Positions 25,017 through 36,641 of a stretch of 64,000 bases of DNA are shown in pieces. The position numbers were made by a program, and so were the translations under genes. Each line of letters begins with the position of its first letter. The stretch's first letter is position 1. Origin of the DNA: Jacaranda mimosifolia (taxonomy: Eukaryota > Streptophyta > Magnoliopsida > Lamiales > Bignoniaceae); contig CM032122.1 in the NCBI GenBank assembly GCA_018894105.1, forward strand, positions 30,659,404-30,723,403, read 5' to 3'. The notes under the pieces are model-generated. The model saw nothing but the letters and a program-made list of their open reading frames with translations, did not search any database and was not told the DNA's origin.

Positions 25017-27635
25017 AGCAAAATGATATATAAATTGATTTAAGATACTCATCTCTTTCAATATCAAATGTATTTTGATATCATCATAAATTTCTAATCG
25101 ATGAGTCTTCTAATTAAACATAATATATATGGTCATAAAAAGTTGAATCCTAACGAGTATGAAAAAAGAACAATTTATAAGTTGATTTAATGGCATGATT
25201 TTTCTTTTTCTTCTTTTTCTGAAGAGACGTTTGAACAAGAAATTTCTAGAAAAGGCCTAAGGACCCGACATTAACTGTTAAAGTTTGGACAGAGGTCAGA
25301 TTTTCACAGCGCCCTAACTGACGATTCATCTGAAATCTCTTGGAAGATAGCACTCATGCGGGCGGCCACATAGTACACGTTAGCATTCGGCGGCAATCGT
25401 GAAGGCCAAGGGAATATTTGGGGCCCACCGACGAATCAAAGGTCACCGTAGCCGCTGATCCGTCGGTTCTACGTGTGGCTCAGTGTGGATCTCACGGAAT
25501 AAAAAATTGTCTTCAAATAATTTGGGCCAAGCTTTTGGTGCCACGTAAACTATAAAAAATTATATGTAATCTAAAAGGAAGTTCATGTCTTTTGAGGTGT
25601 TTCATGTTTTCCGGCCCAATATGTATATGCAAGGACTTAACAATGTTATCATATGGTCCACATGGCACCACAAGGCAAAAGGCAAAGAATATCTGATTTT
25701 ATTTTTGTGAAAGTTGAGGTTGATATTTTAGAATAAAATATTTATTATTTAATTAAGAAACAATGAAGATAAATAATCATGATTGTTGACTTATTAATAT
25801 CAATTCCGTTTATTCTTGAAAAGAGATAAATTAAATTGACATAAATGAAATATTTAATTATGTCTTTGAGAATTTCATTCTTCTACTATATGAAAAATGC
25901 GTCAATACAAAATACACTAATGAATTCAACGTTAAACAATAATTTATTGTGTAGTTATCAAAAAAGCACTTTTTAAATTCATTTGTTTGTCCCACTTGTA
26001 ACCCAAAGAAAGGGCTCACAAACCTCACGAATATTCAGGTAATAAATAGACACTTCTACTTATATGAATAAATTTCTTTGTCACTCCTATTCTATAACTA
26101 GCTAGGAATCCTAATTCTATGAAATTAAAAAAAGGGGGTAAAATTAATATCACTTAAAGACTGATAATCTTAGTCAAATTTTATTTTAATTTTACATATC
26201 CTAGTCAATTATAACAATTTCTATCTTGAGGTGAAATTCTTTATCCTAGCAATTCTACAATTCCGTCACAAACCAGAAGTCAACTTCCATTATCTTCAAG
26301 GATATTGCATATTTTTATTTAAGTGGGGAAATGCACATGAACAATCTATTATGGATTCACTTCAACTCATTTTGAATCCGTAATCTAATAAAATTCATCT
26401 AAATCAGACTCACATAATTTATTTGCTAAATTTTAAAAACCCAACCCAATTCAAAATTATGTGAATTTGAAACCCATAAGTTAGGACTAACATTACCACT
26501 TCTAGTGACATAAATAAAAGAAAAAGTCAAATGCATTTTTGAAACACTAGGGAGGTTAAATGTTCAAGTTCTTTGGTGCATAATGTCAAACAAGTACAAA
26601 TTTGATACAAATATGTCGCAAAAAGCACAAAATATGGACATGCAACTTGGTTTTGTACATGTTCTAGACACTTTTCCTCTTTTAGTGGCTTTCTCAGTTT
26701 TGTTTGGTAGTATATGTTCATTTTATCGACCAAAGTTGGCTTCTTTTTTTCTTCTTCTTCTTCAATTAACAACTTGAAAATTAATCAAGTTCAGCAATTT
26801 GAGCCATCATGAAATAGTTTTAGGTTGAGTTTGATGAAAATATGATAACGATCGATCAAATTAATAAAATTATTTAAATTTGAAAGAAAGGTTCATTTAA
26901 CAAGTGGATGCGCAATCCACGTTTGTTTGCTTGAAGTTGGCATGATTGATATTTGAATTGTGTCTTCATTTGAATGATATGTGTATTTAGGGTTTGTTTA
27001 GTACTATCATATTTATACACAAGCATGTTAGGATTCTATTCAATTCGAACTCTCAACCTCACACTTTATGTGTGAAACTAATATTAAAATCTTTGGGTGC
27101 CAAAGTTCACTCGGCATCTAGGGTTTGTTTAGCATTGTTTTAGATGTTTTGGGGGAAAAATATTTTTGGCTATAGTATTTTGGGAGTGGGGTTGGAATAT
27201 AATAAATATTAAATTTTATTTTGGGCTCTTTACAATTGTATTCTGTCAAGTATATATGTGAATATATATATATATATATATAATTTAAAAAAAAAAAAAA
27301 CAGCACCTTTTAATTAATATACATATATATGGGCTCCTTTCAATTGTATTTCATCAAGTATCAAGCCCTATCATATTTTTAGCACCACTAATTCAGGCCC
27401 ATCATTGATGGGCGGCCCAATTGATAGTCTTTATTCTAATTCTGTAACTTATTCAAGATTACGGAGTTGTGATTTTGCGATCCAAACTAAAATGATCGAC
27501 AACACGATTTTAACCAGGTAACCCTGTGGAATATAACAAAAATTGTCCCCAAGTCTTAGTAAATTATATTCCCAAATAATGGTACAACAGTATTTCCTCC
27601 GGCCGTCATTAGTGCAATTTCACGATAATTGGGGG
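25017..27635. other. Intergenic sequence with a small GC-richer island
   Basis: 25260-25510 is clearly less AT-rich than its surroundings and contains promoter-like words (ACACGT, GGGCCCACC, CCGACGA), but no exon or long frame follows it on either strand. The remainder is AT-rich, with an (AT)n run near 27262-27282 and an A-run after it. Overlapping frames at 26527-26777 are unconvincing. Confidence 0.45.
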
Positions 27636-27640
27636 ATTGG

Positions 27641-30600
27641 TGTAACACCCGAATTTTTGGGTCCTTAAATCTAAGGTTATTATTTTAGTAAAATAAAACA
27701 CGAATTCAATAAATTGAGTTCATATTAATTTTAAGTTAAATTTTAATTGAACATTATAGATAATTATTGAGAGTTGAGGGATTTAATTGTAAAAGAGAAA
27801 AGGGCGTGACTGACCAAAATTATAAAATTTAGAGGTCAATGTGGGAAAATTAAAAGTTTAAGAACTACAAAATAATTAAGTTAAGACTTGAGTACCCGTA
27901 ATTAAGAATTTCAGGGGGTTGATGTGCAATAATAAGACTGTTGGGGTCAAATTATAAGGTTGATGAAAATTCTAGGTGCAATTAAAGTCAGCCGAAAACT
28001 CAAGGGACTCAATTGAAGGCAGTCGAAAATTGTTGGGGTCATATTGAAAAGGCTGGAAATTACTTTTATATATATAGATTAAGGACAGAATTTAATTAAA
28101 TTCCAAAACTTACTCCAACTCTACCCTGACGTGTGAATGGACAAAAAACTTCAAACTGACTTGATAAAAAGCTTCCTCTCAATTCAATGAGTAAGAGAAT
28201 ATCAAAAACTCTGCAAACCAACTAAAAAATTAATGGGAACATAGTCGCCGATGGAGCAAAACGGCGGTGGTGACGGGTTTGGCGGTTCCAGTGGTGGAAA
28301 CTTGAAATTGATGGAAGGGTTTTAATGGGCTCATTGAGAGGAGCATCATGTTGGCAAGGAGGTGGTGGCCATAGGTTGTGGGGTGACGATTTTGTTTTAT
28401 TACCCAGTGAGGTGGCAGCGGAAAGGGAAATTAATTGAGGGTGTTTGACGGGTTTGGCAAGGCATGTGTTTTCCTAGCTTCAATTCGGGTTTTGGTAGCC
28501 GAAGGAGTGAGAATTGATGTGGCAAAAAGGGCAATGCAAGGTTGCACGCTGGCTGTTTTCGGCCAAATTGAACTATGAAGTGCCACCAAACTATGCAATT
28601 GGTTGAGGGGTTTGGTCTAATGCGTCAAGGCACACCTATCGATGGTGGCAACCTCTATCTCTACTAGCAGACGAAAGCGTTCCGGAGGGCTTTGGCGAAA
28701 TTCTATTTTAAGTTCATCCGAGCTGAAATCTGGGCTTTGATTTAGACTTGAACTTAGTCCAATTTGAAATTTTTTTATTTTTGTCGATTAATTTGGCTTT
28801 GGTTTGATTGGATTGAAATTCGATTAGATTGGGATTGAACGAGACCTTCACTTAGATAGACTAAACCTAATTGCCTGAGACTTTAATAATAAATTTAGCT
28901 CTTGACCTTGGATTGGTTTAGACTTAGCTAAAAGCCAATAGACTTAGGGCACGTTTGATTTGGAATATAAATACTAGTGGAGATTTAAATAGATGGAGAT
29001 AATATGAGATTAAATAATATATTAGTCTATTTGATATATAAGATTGACATTACAATTAGGTGCAACTATAATCTACTATAATCTCTTATGTATGTTTGAT
29101 ATGTGAGATTATATGTTTAAATGACAAAATTACCCTCGAATATAATGAGATAAGTTAAAAGAAAGAGGACAATTAAGGGTGAAAATTTTAAGTCAGGGGA
29201 GGCAATTATCTAATTGCATCTGTCAACCCACAATTTTAATCCACCTTAATTGATACTATAGTAGCGGGCTGGCAAGAAAAATGGGCTGGCCCGCTTATGT
29301 AATATCTTATATAAAACATGAGATTAGGCTAAATTGTAATCGCTTATCTAGCCTAATCTCACTTATCAAACATGCCCTTAGTTGACTTGATCGAAGAAGT
29401 GAAAAATTGAAAACATAAAGTAAGAAATTAATCCTAGAAATCTAATTGACAAAATTGAGGAAATTAACCTGACTAGGTTAAGGGCACTTAAAACATCCTA
29501 AGCCATCGGTGTGACTGTTAGAATTAGTCCTTTTATGTTGTGTTTTAAATGAAAATAGGTGACGAGGACACGGACGTTACAGACACATAGGAGGTCATCA
29601 TCACACGAGAACTACCATGTGAGTTTATGCTCAATAGTACGATATTTCTTTGTTGGGAAAAGAACATATATATTTGTAAATATATCCTTGTTATTTGATC
29701 CTTTCATGCTGTGATTTAATAATTGTCTTTTGTTCGTTCTATGCTATTCTTCGACTCTTGTGTTGAATTTGATAATTTGTCTAAAATGTTCTTCTTTCCC
29801 TTTAGTTTTTGAGCCATTATTATTTAAATTCTCCACCTGTCCTGATATGAATTCTCAACTTATATATATATATGTTGAAGATTGTTGTTCGCCCATGTTA
29901 TATTGATCTTCGACTTTTATGTTGATCTTAACAGTTTATTTGAACTTCTCTTTTTCTTTGCTCATGATTTTTGAGCCATTATTATTTGTGTTCCCAACCT
30001 ATTTGAGATGTTGGATTCCAAAATCAAATAACTAATCATATTCATGTTCACACGAGTTTTAAAAAAGTAAACTATTTGCGAAATTTACCACACGTCGCCA
30101 TTTTACACTGATTGTGGTTCTTGTTTGATCATGATTTATGTTATTGTACCTAAAATGGGAGATTGTGTTGGGAAAACTGAAAAAGAAATTTTGAAATGTA
30201 TTTTTCTATTATCTACATGACAATTACCTTAAAATAAGCTTGATATTAATTGCTTACTTGTTCGTTTATGATGTCGAGTCGATATGTTTATTACACTGTT
30301 GTTGGACATTTTCACTGCATTAGCAAGGCATATTATACTGTGGATACATAAGTCTGTTGATACCCTTGGGTATGGGCTTTGGGATTGGTTTCGAAAGACG
30401 AGTAGGTAGATCGGATCGATGGGGGCTGGTCTTAAGTCTATACCTTACTATTATTATCGTGTCTCATAGCCAATTAGAGGTAATTATTTATGAGCAGGGT
30501 AAGGCATGCGACTAGCCATGCTCGATACATGATTACTTTACCAAGCCAATCAGTTGGGGACTTGGAGGGATAAGGATTTCTATGTTTTCAAAAGTGAAGT

Positions 30601-31104
30601 GATAAGGTAGGAGAACTAACAACAACATGTTTGTGAAAGTGTTATTGATTTATTATCAATTAATTTATCTGGCCAGTTGTATTACTTTACATGTGTAATA
30701 CCTCGTACATCTGCTACAGTCGTGATTGTTCTTTGTTGATTTTGTGCTTGTTTGTTATTACCTTGAATACTCGTGTTACTCCTTTATTAACAACTGACTA
30801 AGTCATTCGGACTTACGTTTCTTGTGTTGTTCTTTCGTTATTTTCCCCAGATAAGAAGAAATGAAGAAGATAGACTAGATCATGCGACACGTGAGGTAAT
30901 AAACCTAATGAATATGTATTTGTTGAATTATTGACATAGATAGGATGAATGGGTTGGAAGTGCTAAGTGTGATTTATGATATTTCAGTAACAAGTTAAAC
31001 TGTTGTTGGATGTCACTTGTGGAAATTAAATATTTTAGGTTTTGAAAGATTTATAAAGAGCTTGTGGTATAGAATGAGCAGCACCTCCTGGTCAGGGCAC
31101 TACA
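27641..31104 (+). mobile_element. Solo LTR of the 3-kb LTR family (copy B), carrying a MITE
   Basis: Starts TGTAACACCC and ends GGGCACTACA, with a perfect 5-bp target duplication attgg at 27636-27640 and 31105-31109. It is the reverse-complement relative of copies A and C. Its 3464 bp are explained by about 3.03 kb of LTR plus a 431-bp Tourist-like MITE (28947-29377) and its 3-bp duplication. An internal partial tandem duplication is visible at about 29700-30000, where TTTGAGCCATTATTATTT recurs. No internal retroelement domains. Confidence 0.82.
28947..29377. mobile_element. Tourist-like (PIF/Harbinger) MITE nested in solo LTR B
   Basis: Inverted ends (GGGCACGTTTGATTTGG at left; CAAACATGCCC at right) are flanked by the trinucleotide tta on both sides (28944-28946 and 29378-29380), the PIF/Harbinger target. 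Length 431 bp, no coding capacity. Solo LTR copies A and C lack it, so it inserted after the LTR. Confidence 0.82.
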
Positions 31105-31673
31105 ATTGGAGTGTGGATTACATTCACTATTTAAAAAGGGGGACCAGATTGGTTGAACTGTCAACTGTCCTATGAACTAGTCCAGTTTTGAGTAAAAATC
31201 GAAAAATAAAAAAAAAGTCATCATATTTTGTGAAAATCGTCTGAACCGGCGGTTGGACCATTTAAACCGTTGAACCATTCATGGTTTATGAAAATTGAAC
31301 TGGTTCATTTTCTTCTTTTCTTTCCTTCAATTTTTGGCATAATTAACACTTTTTATTTTTATTTTTTTGGCCTAATGTGAACCTTCAAAACTAAGATACA
31401 TCTTCAAAAGATAAAAAACCTAAAACATTCAAATAGATTTATAAAATAAAGCCCCAAATTAGATCTAACATTCTAAATTTTAAATTCAGCTAGAACATAA
31501 AAACCTTTAGTCTCTTACCCAACCTATGTGCTCTTTCAAGAAATTATAATTTATGAAGTTGAACAATATAATTTAGACTCTTTATGTTTCATTTTTGGTA
31601 TTTTATTAATTTTTAAATAATATATAAAATATACAATATATATTACATAATTATGATGTCACGGTTCAAATAG

Positions 31674-32511
31674 TGTAGACATATCAATTTTTGCCCAATT
31701 AGAGAGTGACATATATAAAATAATATGCTAGTTATCAATTCAAAATTTTCTATTTATCTTGGAATTTATTAAATTTAATTTCAAAAGATGAATAGTTAAT
31801 TTTAGTTAATACTCTATTATTTATTTTATGCTCAAATCAAATATTAATAAGTATTAAAGATAAAGTGTCTATGCCTATGAACCAACAAATCAAAGATATT
31901 TAATACTATCTCTTGATATTTGATATTATTTTATCAAAGAGATAACCCTTAAAGAAATTCAAGTCAATATGAAAGTCTCCCATCAAACATCTATATAAAA
32001 TGGGTGACCCAAGCTCATTCAATACACAACATAAATCCTAACAAGTGAGGGAAAACTTTGAAGGAGTCCTGCAATTTTCTCAAACAAATTCAAGGAGATA
32101 TATGGCGTTCAAGGCATTCTTTGCGGAGCTCATTAAATTTTGGCGTTTGATTCGAGATCAAGGTGCGAAGCCCTCGAAATTGGCATTATTTTCTTCAAAT
32201 CATATTCAAGGAGATCCACGTTGTTCAAAGTATTTTTCGCAGAGCTCATATATTTTTGGCATTTGATTCGAGATTAAGTTATGAAGCCCTCAAATTGGCG
32301 TAATTTCAAATTAAATTTAGGGAGATCCACGTTGTTTAAGGTATTCATCGCAGAGCTCATCAAATTTCAAGATCATATTTGAAAGAGAATAATTAGAGGA
32401 TTAGATTAGAGATTGAATCCATAGTTGATAGATTTTAATTTTATTTTATTTGTACGATTTTATTTTATCTTGTAATTTTATTTATTGCAGACAAAGAAAT
32501 TTACGCTTACA
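31674..32511 (+). repeat. 5' LTR of the gag-only element, with three internal repeat units
   Basis: 838 bp, matched by the split 3' LTR. Within it a unit of about 111-118 bp occurs three times, each beginning with a GGAGAT(C/A)(C/T)A(C/T)G(T/G) word followed by CAGAGCTCAT-like sequence (starts near 32091, 32209 and 32320). A TATATAAAA box lies at about 31992-32000, about 40 bases ahead of an AAGTGAGGGAAAAC stretch that could be the transcript start region. Confidence 0.75.
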
Positions 32512-32678
32512 AATTTTGGCATGCTCGATGGGATAATCTTTACCTCTCATCTCTTCCTTTCATCAAGATTGAAGTATCAAATGGCTGCCAACAAGATTGT
32601 AACATTGAAATTTACTGCCTCAAATTCCTCAAGTATTGGAGCAAAAAGTGTTGGCGTCATCATAAGAAGTATATCCAA

Positions 32679-33755
32679 ATGCAATCATCTTCGGAGGTGG
32701 CTCCTTCGTTTGTTATGGAAAAGAAGTCACAGTATTTTATTAATATAAATGAAGATAGTGGAAACTCAAAGGAAGAATCTACATCATTCATTCCCTGCTC
32801 AACATCAAATTCCTCAAACACGGCGACGGTGATGGCAACAAGTGCTACAACCTTGGATGAACAAATTGTGAATTTGACGAAAGATATTGAAGGACTCACA
32901 AAGCATGTCCAAGAGCAAGACTTTCAAATCTCCCAATTGATGTGCAAAATGGACAATCTTGATGCAAGCTGCATGGTGGAGAAACAAATTGAAGCTTGGG
33001 ACGAAGGCGAAACATCCACAAAGAAGCAGTCACCCGAAAATGAAAAGACTACAAATAAAGAACTACAAGTTTCCATTAATGGACTAGTTCCCATTGACCC
33101 AATGAAGGAGTTTATCATGGAGACTATCAAACATAAGATTGATGGAAGTTCTAAGTTGTTTATAACTTACTCTAAGCTATATACTCAAAGGATTGACAAC
33201 TTGAAGATGCCAATTGGTTAACAACCCCCAAAGTTTCAGCAATTCAAAGACAAGGGCAACCTAAAGCATCACATGGCTCATTTCATTGAGACTTGTAATA
33301 ATGCTGGGACATATGGAGATTATTTAGTCAAGCAATTTGTTCGATTATTAAAGGACGATGCTTTTGATTAGTATATTGACTTGGAGGCAAGTTCCATTGA
33401 TAGTTGGGGGCAACTGGAACAAAAGTTCCTCAATCGTTTCTACAACACTCGAAGGGCAGTCAGCATGATTGAACTCACCAACTCTCGTCAATGGAAAGAA
33501 GAACCTATTATTAACTATATCAATTGCTGGAGAAATTTAAGTCTTAACTGTAAAGATCAATTGTCGGAGGCTTCAACAATTGAGATGTGTATCCAAGGAA
33601 TGCATTGGAGTCTTTGCTACATACTTTAAGGAATTAAACCAAAAACTTTTGAAGATTTGGTTACTCGTGCACACAATATTGAAATGAGCATGAATTTTGA
33701 TGAACAAGAAGACTCAAGTGATGCCGATGGTGATGAAGATGTTAGGGGCAATTAG
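32679..33755 (+). pseudogene. Gag polyprotein remnant of a Ty3/gypsy-type element
   Basis: One continuous frame from the ATG at 32679 to 33755, broken only by in-frame stop codons near 33219, 33369 and 33627, with no frameshift. The first 180 codons form a Ser/Thr-rich, then coiled-coil-like N-terminus (LDEQIVNLTKDIEGLTKH). After the first stop comes a Ty3/gypsy retrotransposon gag domain with a DSWGQLEQKFLNRF block (about 33399-33440) and a NYINCWRNLSLNC block (about 33510-33555). The end is acidic (DEQEDSSDADGDED). No CCHC zinc knuckle is seen. The stops show it is inactive. Confidence 0.8.
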
Positions 33756-33769
33756 TTTCCCAATTTCCA

Positions 33770-34515
33770 AATGCTACTTGATATGAGCCTAAACTATTAA
33801 TAATACTCCCAGATAAGAGTATAAATTATCTAAAATTCTCAAGTCCACAAGTATCTGAATCCGAATTTTCAAGTTTTCAAGTCTTCAAATCCATAGATCA
33901 AGCCTTCAAGTCTCGAAATCCATGACTCAAGTCTCCAAGTCTTCAAGTCAAAGGTTTAAAGTCTCTAAGTCCAAGACTCAAATTTTTAAGTGTCCAAATC
34001 AAAGATTCAAATCTTCCAGTCTTCAAGTCCAAAGCTCAAGCCTTTAAATTCCAAATGCTCCTTGGTATATTCCTAAACTATCAATAAGGTTCCCAAAAAC
34101 GAGCATAAAATATCTAAAATTCTCAAGTTAAAGTCTTCCCATGTGCTTCTTGATAAGAAATTAAATTGTCAATAAAGCTCCTAGATATGGGCATAAACTA
34201 TCTAAATATTCAAAGTCACCTCATGTGCTCCTTGATATGAGCTTAAACTTTTAATAAGGCTTCTAGGTATAAGCATAAGCTATCTAAATATTCACACTCT
34301 CTCCATGTACTCCTTAATAAGAATGTAAACTGTCTATTAAGTCAAACTCAAGTAAACTCCTTGACATGAGTATAAATTGTCAATCAAATTCAAGTGAACT
34401 CCTTGACACGAGTATAAAATGTCTATTGAAGTTAAATACACTCTTTGACGCACGAGCCTAAACTGTATATTACTCCTGGCCCGTATGAGTATAAACTATG
34501 TACGGCACCCTCCTC
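33770..34515. repeat. Diverged tandem repeats in the 3' interior of the gag-only element
   Basis: About eight degenerate units share the pattern CTCCTTGATATGAGCATAAACT(A/G)TC (for example near 33772, 34058, 34145, 34219, 34305, 34357, 34398, 34440), roughly 40-85 bp apart. Between them (33838-34050) lies a TCAAG-rich low-complexity tract. No coding potential. Such repeat tracts between the coding part and the 3' LTR are known from plant Tat/Athila-group elements; membership here is inference. Confidence 0.65.
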
Positions 34516-34718
34516 AAAAGGATATTTACTTTGAGTTATGTTATGACTTAACTCTTTTATTGGACACTATAGCTTGAGGAATGCTAGGAAGATGTTATTG
34601 TCTCAAACATATGTGAAATTTTTTTTGGTAGAAAACGAAAACTTCTCAAATACTTCAATCCTTGCCTCTTTCGTAGATGATTGACACATCTTTCACCAAG
34701 TCTTGATGAGGAGGCATT

Positions 34719-34961
34719 TGTAGACATATCAATTTTTGCCCAATTGGAGAGTGATATATATATAAAATAATATGCTAGTTATCAATTCAAAAATTTCTAT
34801 TTATTATGGAATTTATTAAATTTAATTTCAAAAGATGAATAGTTAATTTTATTTAATACTCTATTATTTATATTATGCTCAAATCAAATATTGATAAGTA
34901 TTAAAGATAAAGTGTCTGTGCCTATGAACCAATCAAATTAAAGATATTTGATATTATCTTA
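34719..34961 (+). repeat. 3' LTR of the gag-only element, first part
   Basis: Matches the first 240 or so bases of the 5' LTR at 31674 onward, then stops at the insertion point of the solo LTR and hAT-like element. The remainder resumes at 39667. Confidence 0.8.
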
Positions 34962-34963
34962 TG

Positions 34964-36635
34964 TAGGCCTGCCAATGGGTAGGGTTTTACCCTACCTAAG
35001 TCCATGATAATAGTACAATACCCATATCCACTAAAAAGACATGAGACCCGTACCCTACCCAAATCCATTAAGAAAAATAGAATGAGTATGGGTAGGGTCT
35101 ATACCCCTAAAATACCCAAATACCTAATACCAATATCAAATATTTATGTTCCAATTTCCTCCTTCCCAACTTTAATCGTTTTTTACTCACAAAACTTTAT
35201 TTAGTTAACATTTTTATTAAACCTAAATCCAAAAACATATTAAAAATAATTGATTTCGAATTACGAATATTTATTATTAGATCTGATCAATTGGATATTT
35301 TAATTAGATAAAAATTCTAAAATTCAAATTAAAATCCAAACCATTGATAGGCCTACCTCAAAATTACTCATTATCCAAATACTCAAATTTAACTAGTTAT
35401 CCCTAATTACTTATATCAAAATTAAATATATAATAACATTAATACATATACAATAAAAAAAATTAAAATTATTTTAAATTTATTTATTTTCAGTAGCTTT
35501 GGCCAGTGAAGAAAGAAATTTTTTTATACTTTGGTGCTACATATTCAAATTTTCAGTAACACAAAATTAAATTTTTTCTACCATTTCCATATATTTGATT
35601 GAATATATTACATGAATAATAATATTTCAAAAAAAATGAAAAGAATAAAGTTAAAGAAAGAAAAAATAATATCTTAGAGGAAAAATAGAGAGGTAAAAAA
35701 AAAAACACAATATGGGGAAGAGATAAAAAAGTGATACATACTCTGGTGGTTCTTATTTGTTCAATGTACCAAAAATTAAATATATAAATTAACTAAATTA
35801 AATTAAACAATTAAAATTAAATGTATACTCTTTTTTAATTTTAAAAAAAATGAGTTAACTTTTTTAAAATATGCCAAAAAAATTAGCCAATATTAATAAA
35901 TTATTCTAGCCTTCAAATAATATGTAGTTTTAGCATTTTAATTGATACTAAGAAAATTTGAAAAAGATGAAAAAAATTAATCAAATCAAAACACAATCCA
36001 AAAATTGGGTCTAATAAACTAGACCCAACCATAGACCCAATGGGTCTTGGGTTTGATAGGGTTGGATCTAATTTAGGATCTATTATTTGAGTATTTTAGA
36101 GTATGGATCTAATTGAGTCTATGGGTTGAGTAGGATAGGACAAATATATGGCCTAATTATTTGGATATATTACGATATGGGTTTAGAAAAGGCAATATCC
36201 TATCCATTGACAAGACTAAACTTGAGGACTTTGAGGATTTTTAGTGAAGAAATAAACATAAAAGATTGCATAAACTTATTTGACTTAATAATTGTTTTGT
36301 CCATTTATTTAACTTAAAATTATTGATTTGTAAAATTTGATTTTTTTTATTGTTATTTCATAAGAATTGAAATTAGTTAACAAAAAAATGGTTTGTAAAA
36401 TTTTGATTTCTTTATTGTTATTTTAGATAGGAATTGAAATTAGTAAAATAAAATTAAAAAAAAAAGGGTTAGGCCCATACCCTACCCGCTAGAAGTGGGT
36501 TTGGAAAAGAGGCCCAGTACACAGACCCTATGGGTATTGGGTAAAGTTGGGTAGGGTATTCTATTGGGCCTCAATTTTGGATTTTTTTTGGGTATGAACT
36601 TGGGTAGGGTAAAACCTTATCCATTAACAGGCCTA
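34964..36635. mobile_element. hAT-like non-autonomous transposon (1.67 kb)
   Basis: Begins TAGGCCTGCCAATGGGTAGG and ends with the near-complement (...CCATTAACAGGCCTA). Flanked by a perfect 8-bp direct repeat atcttatg at 34956-34963 and 36636-36643, as for hAT elements. The ends contain longer inverted GGGTAGGGT/ACCCTACCC tracts. The interior is AT-rich and shows no transposase. The last two bases of the right-hand duplication are the first two bases (TG) of the adjoining solo LTR, so this element arrived after it. Confidence 0.85.
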
Positions 36636-36641
36636 ATCTTA

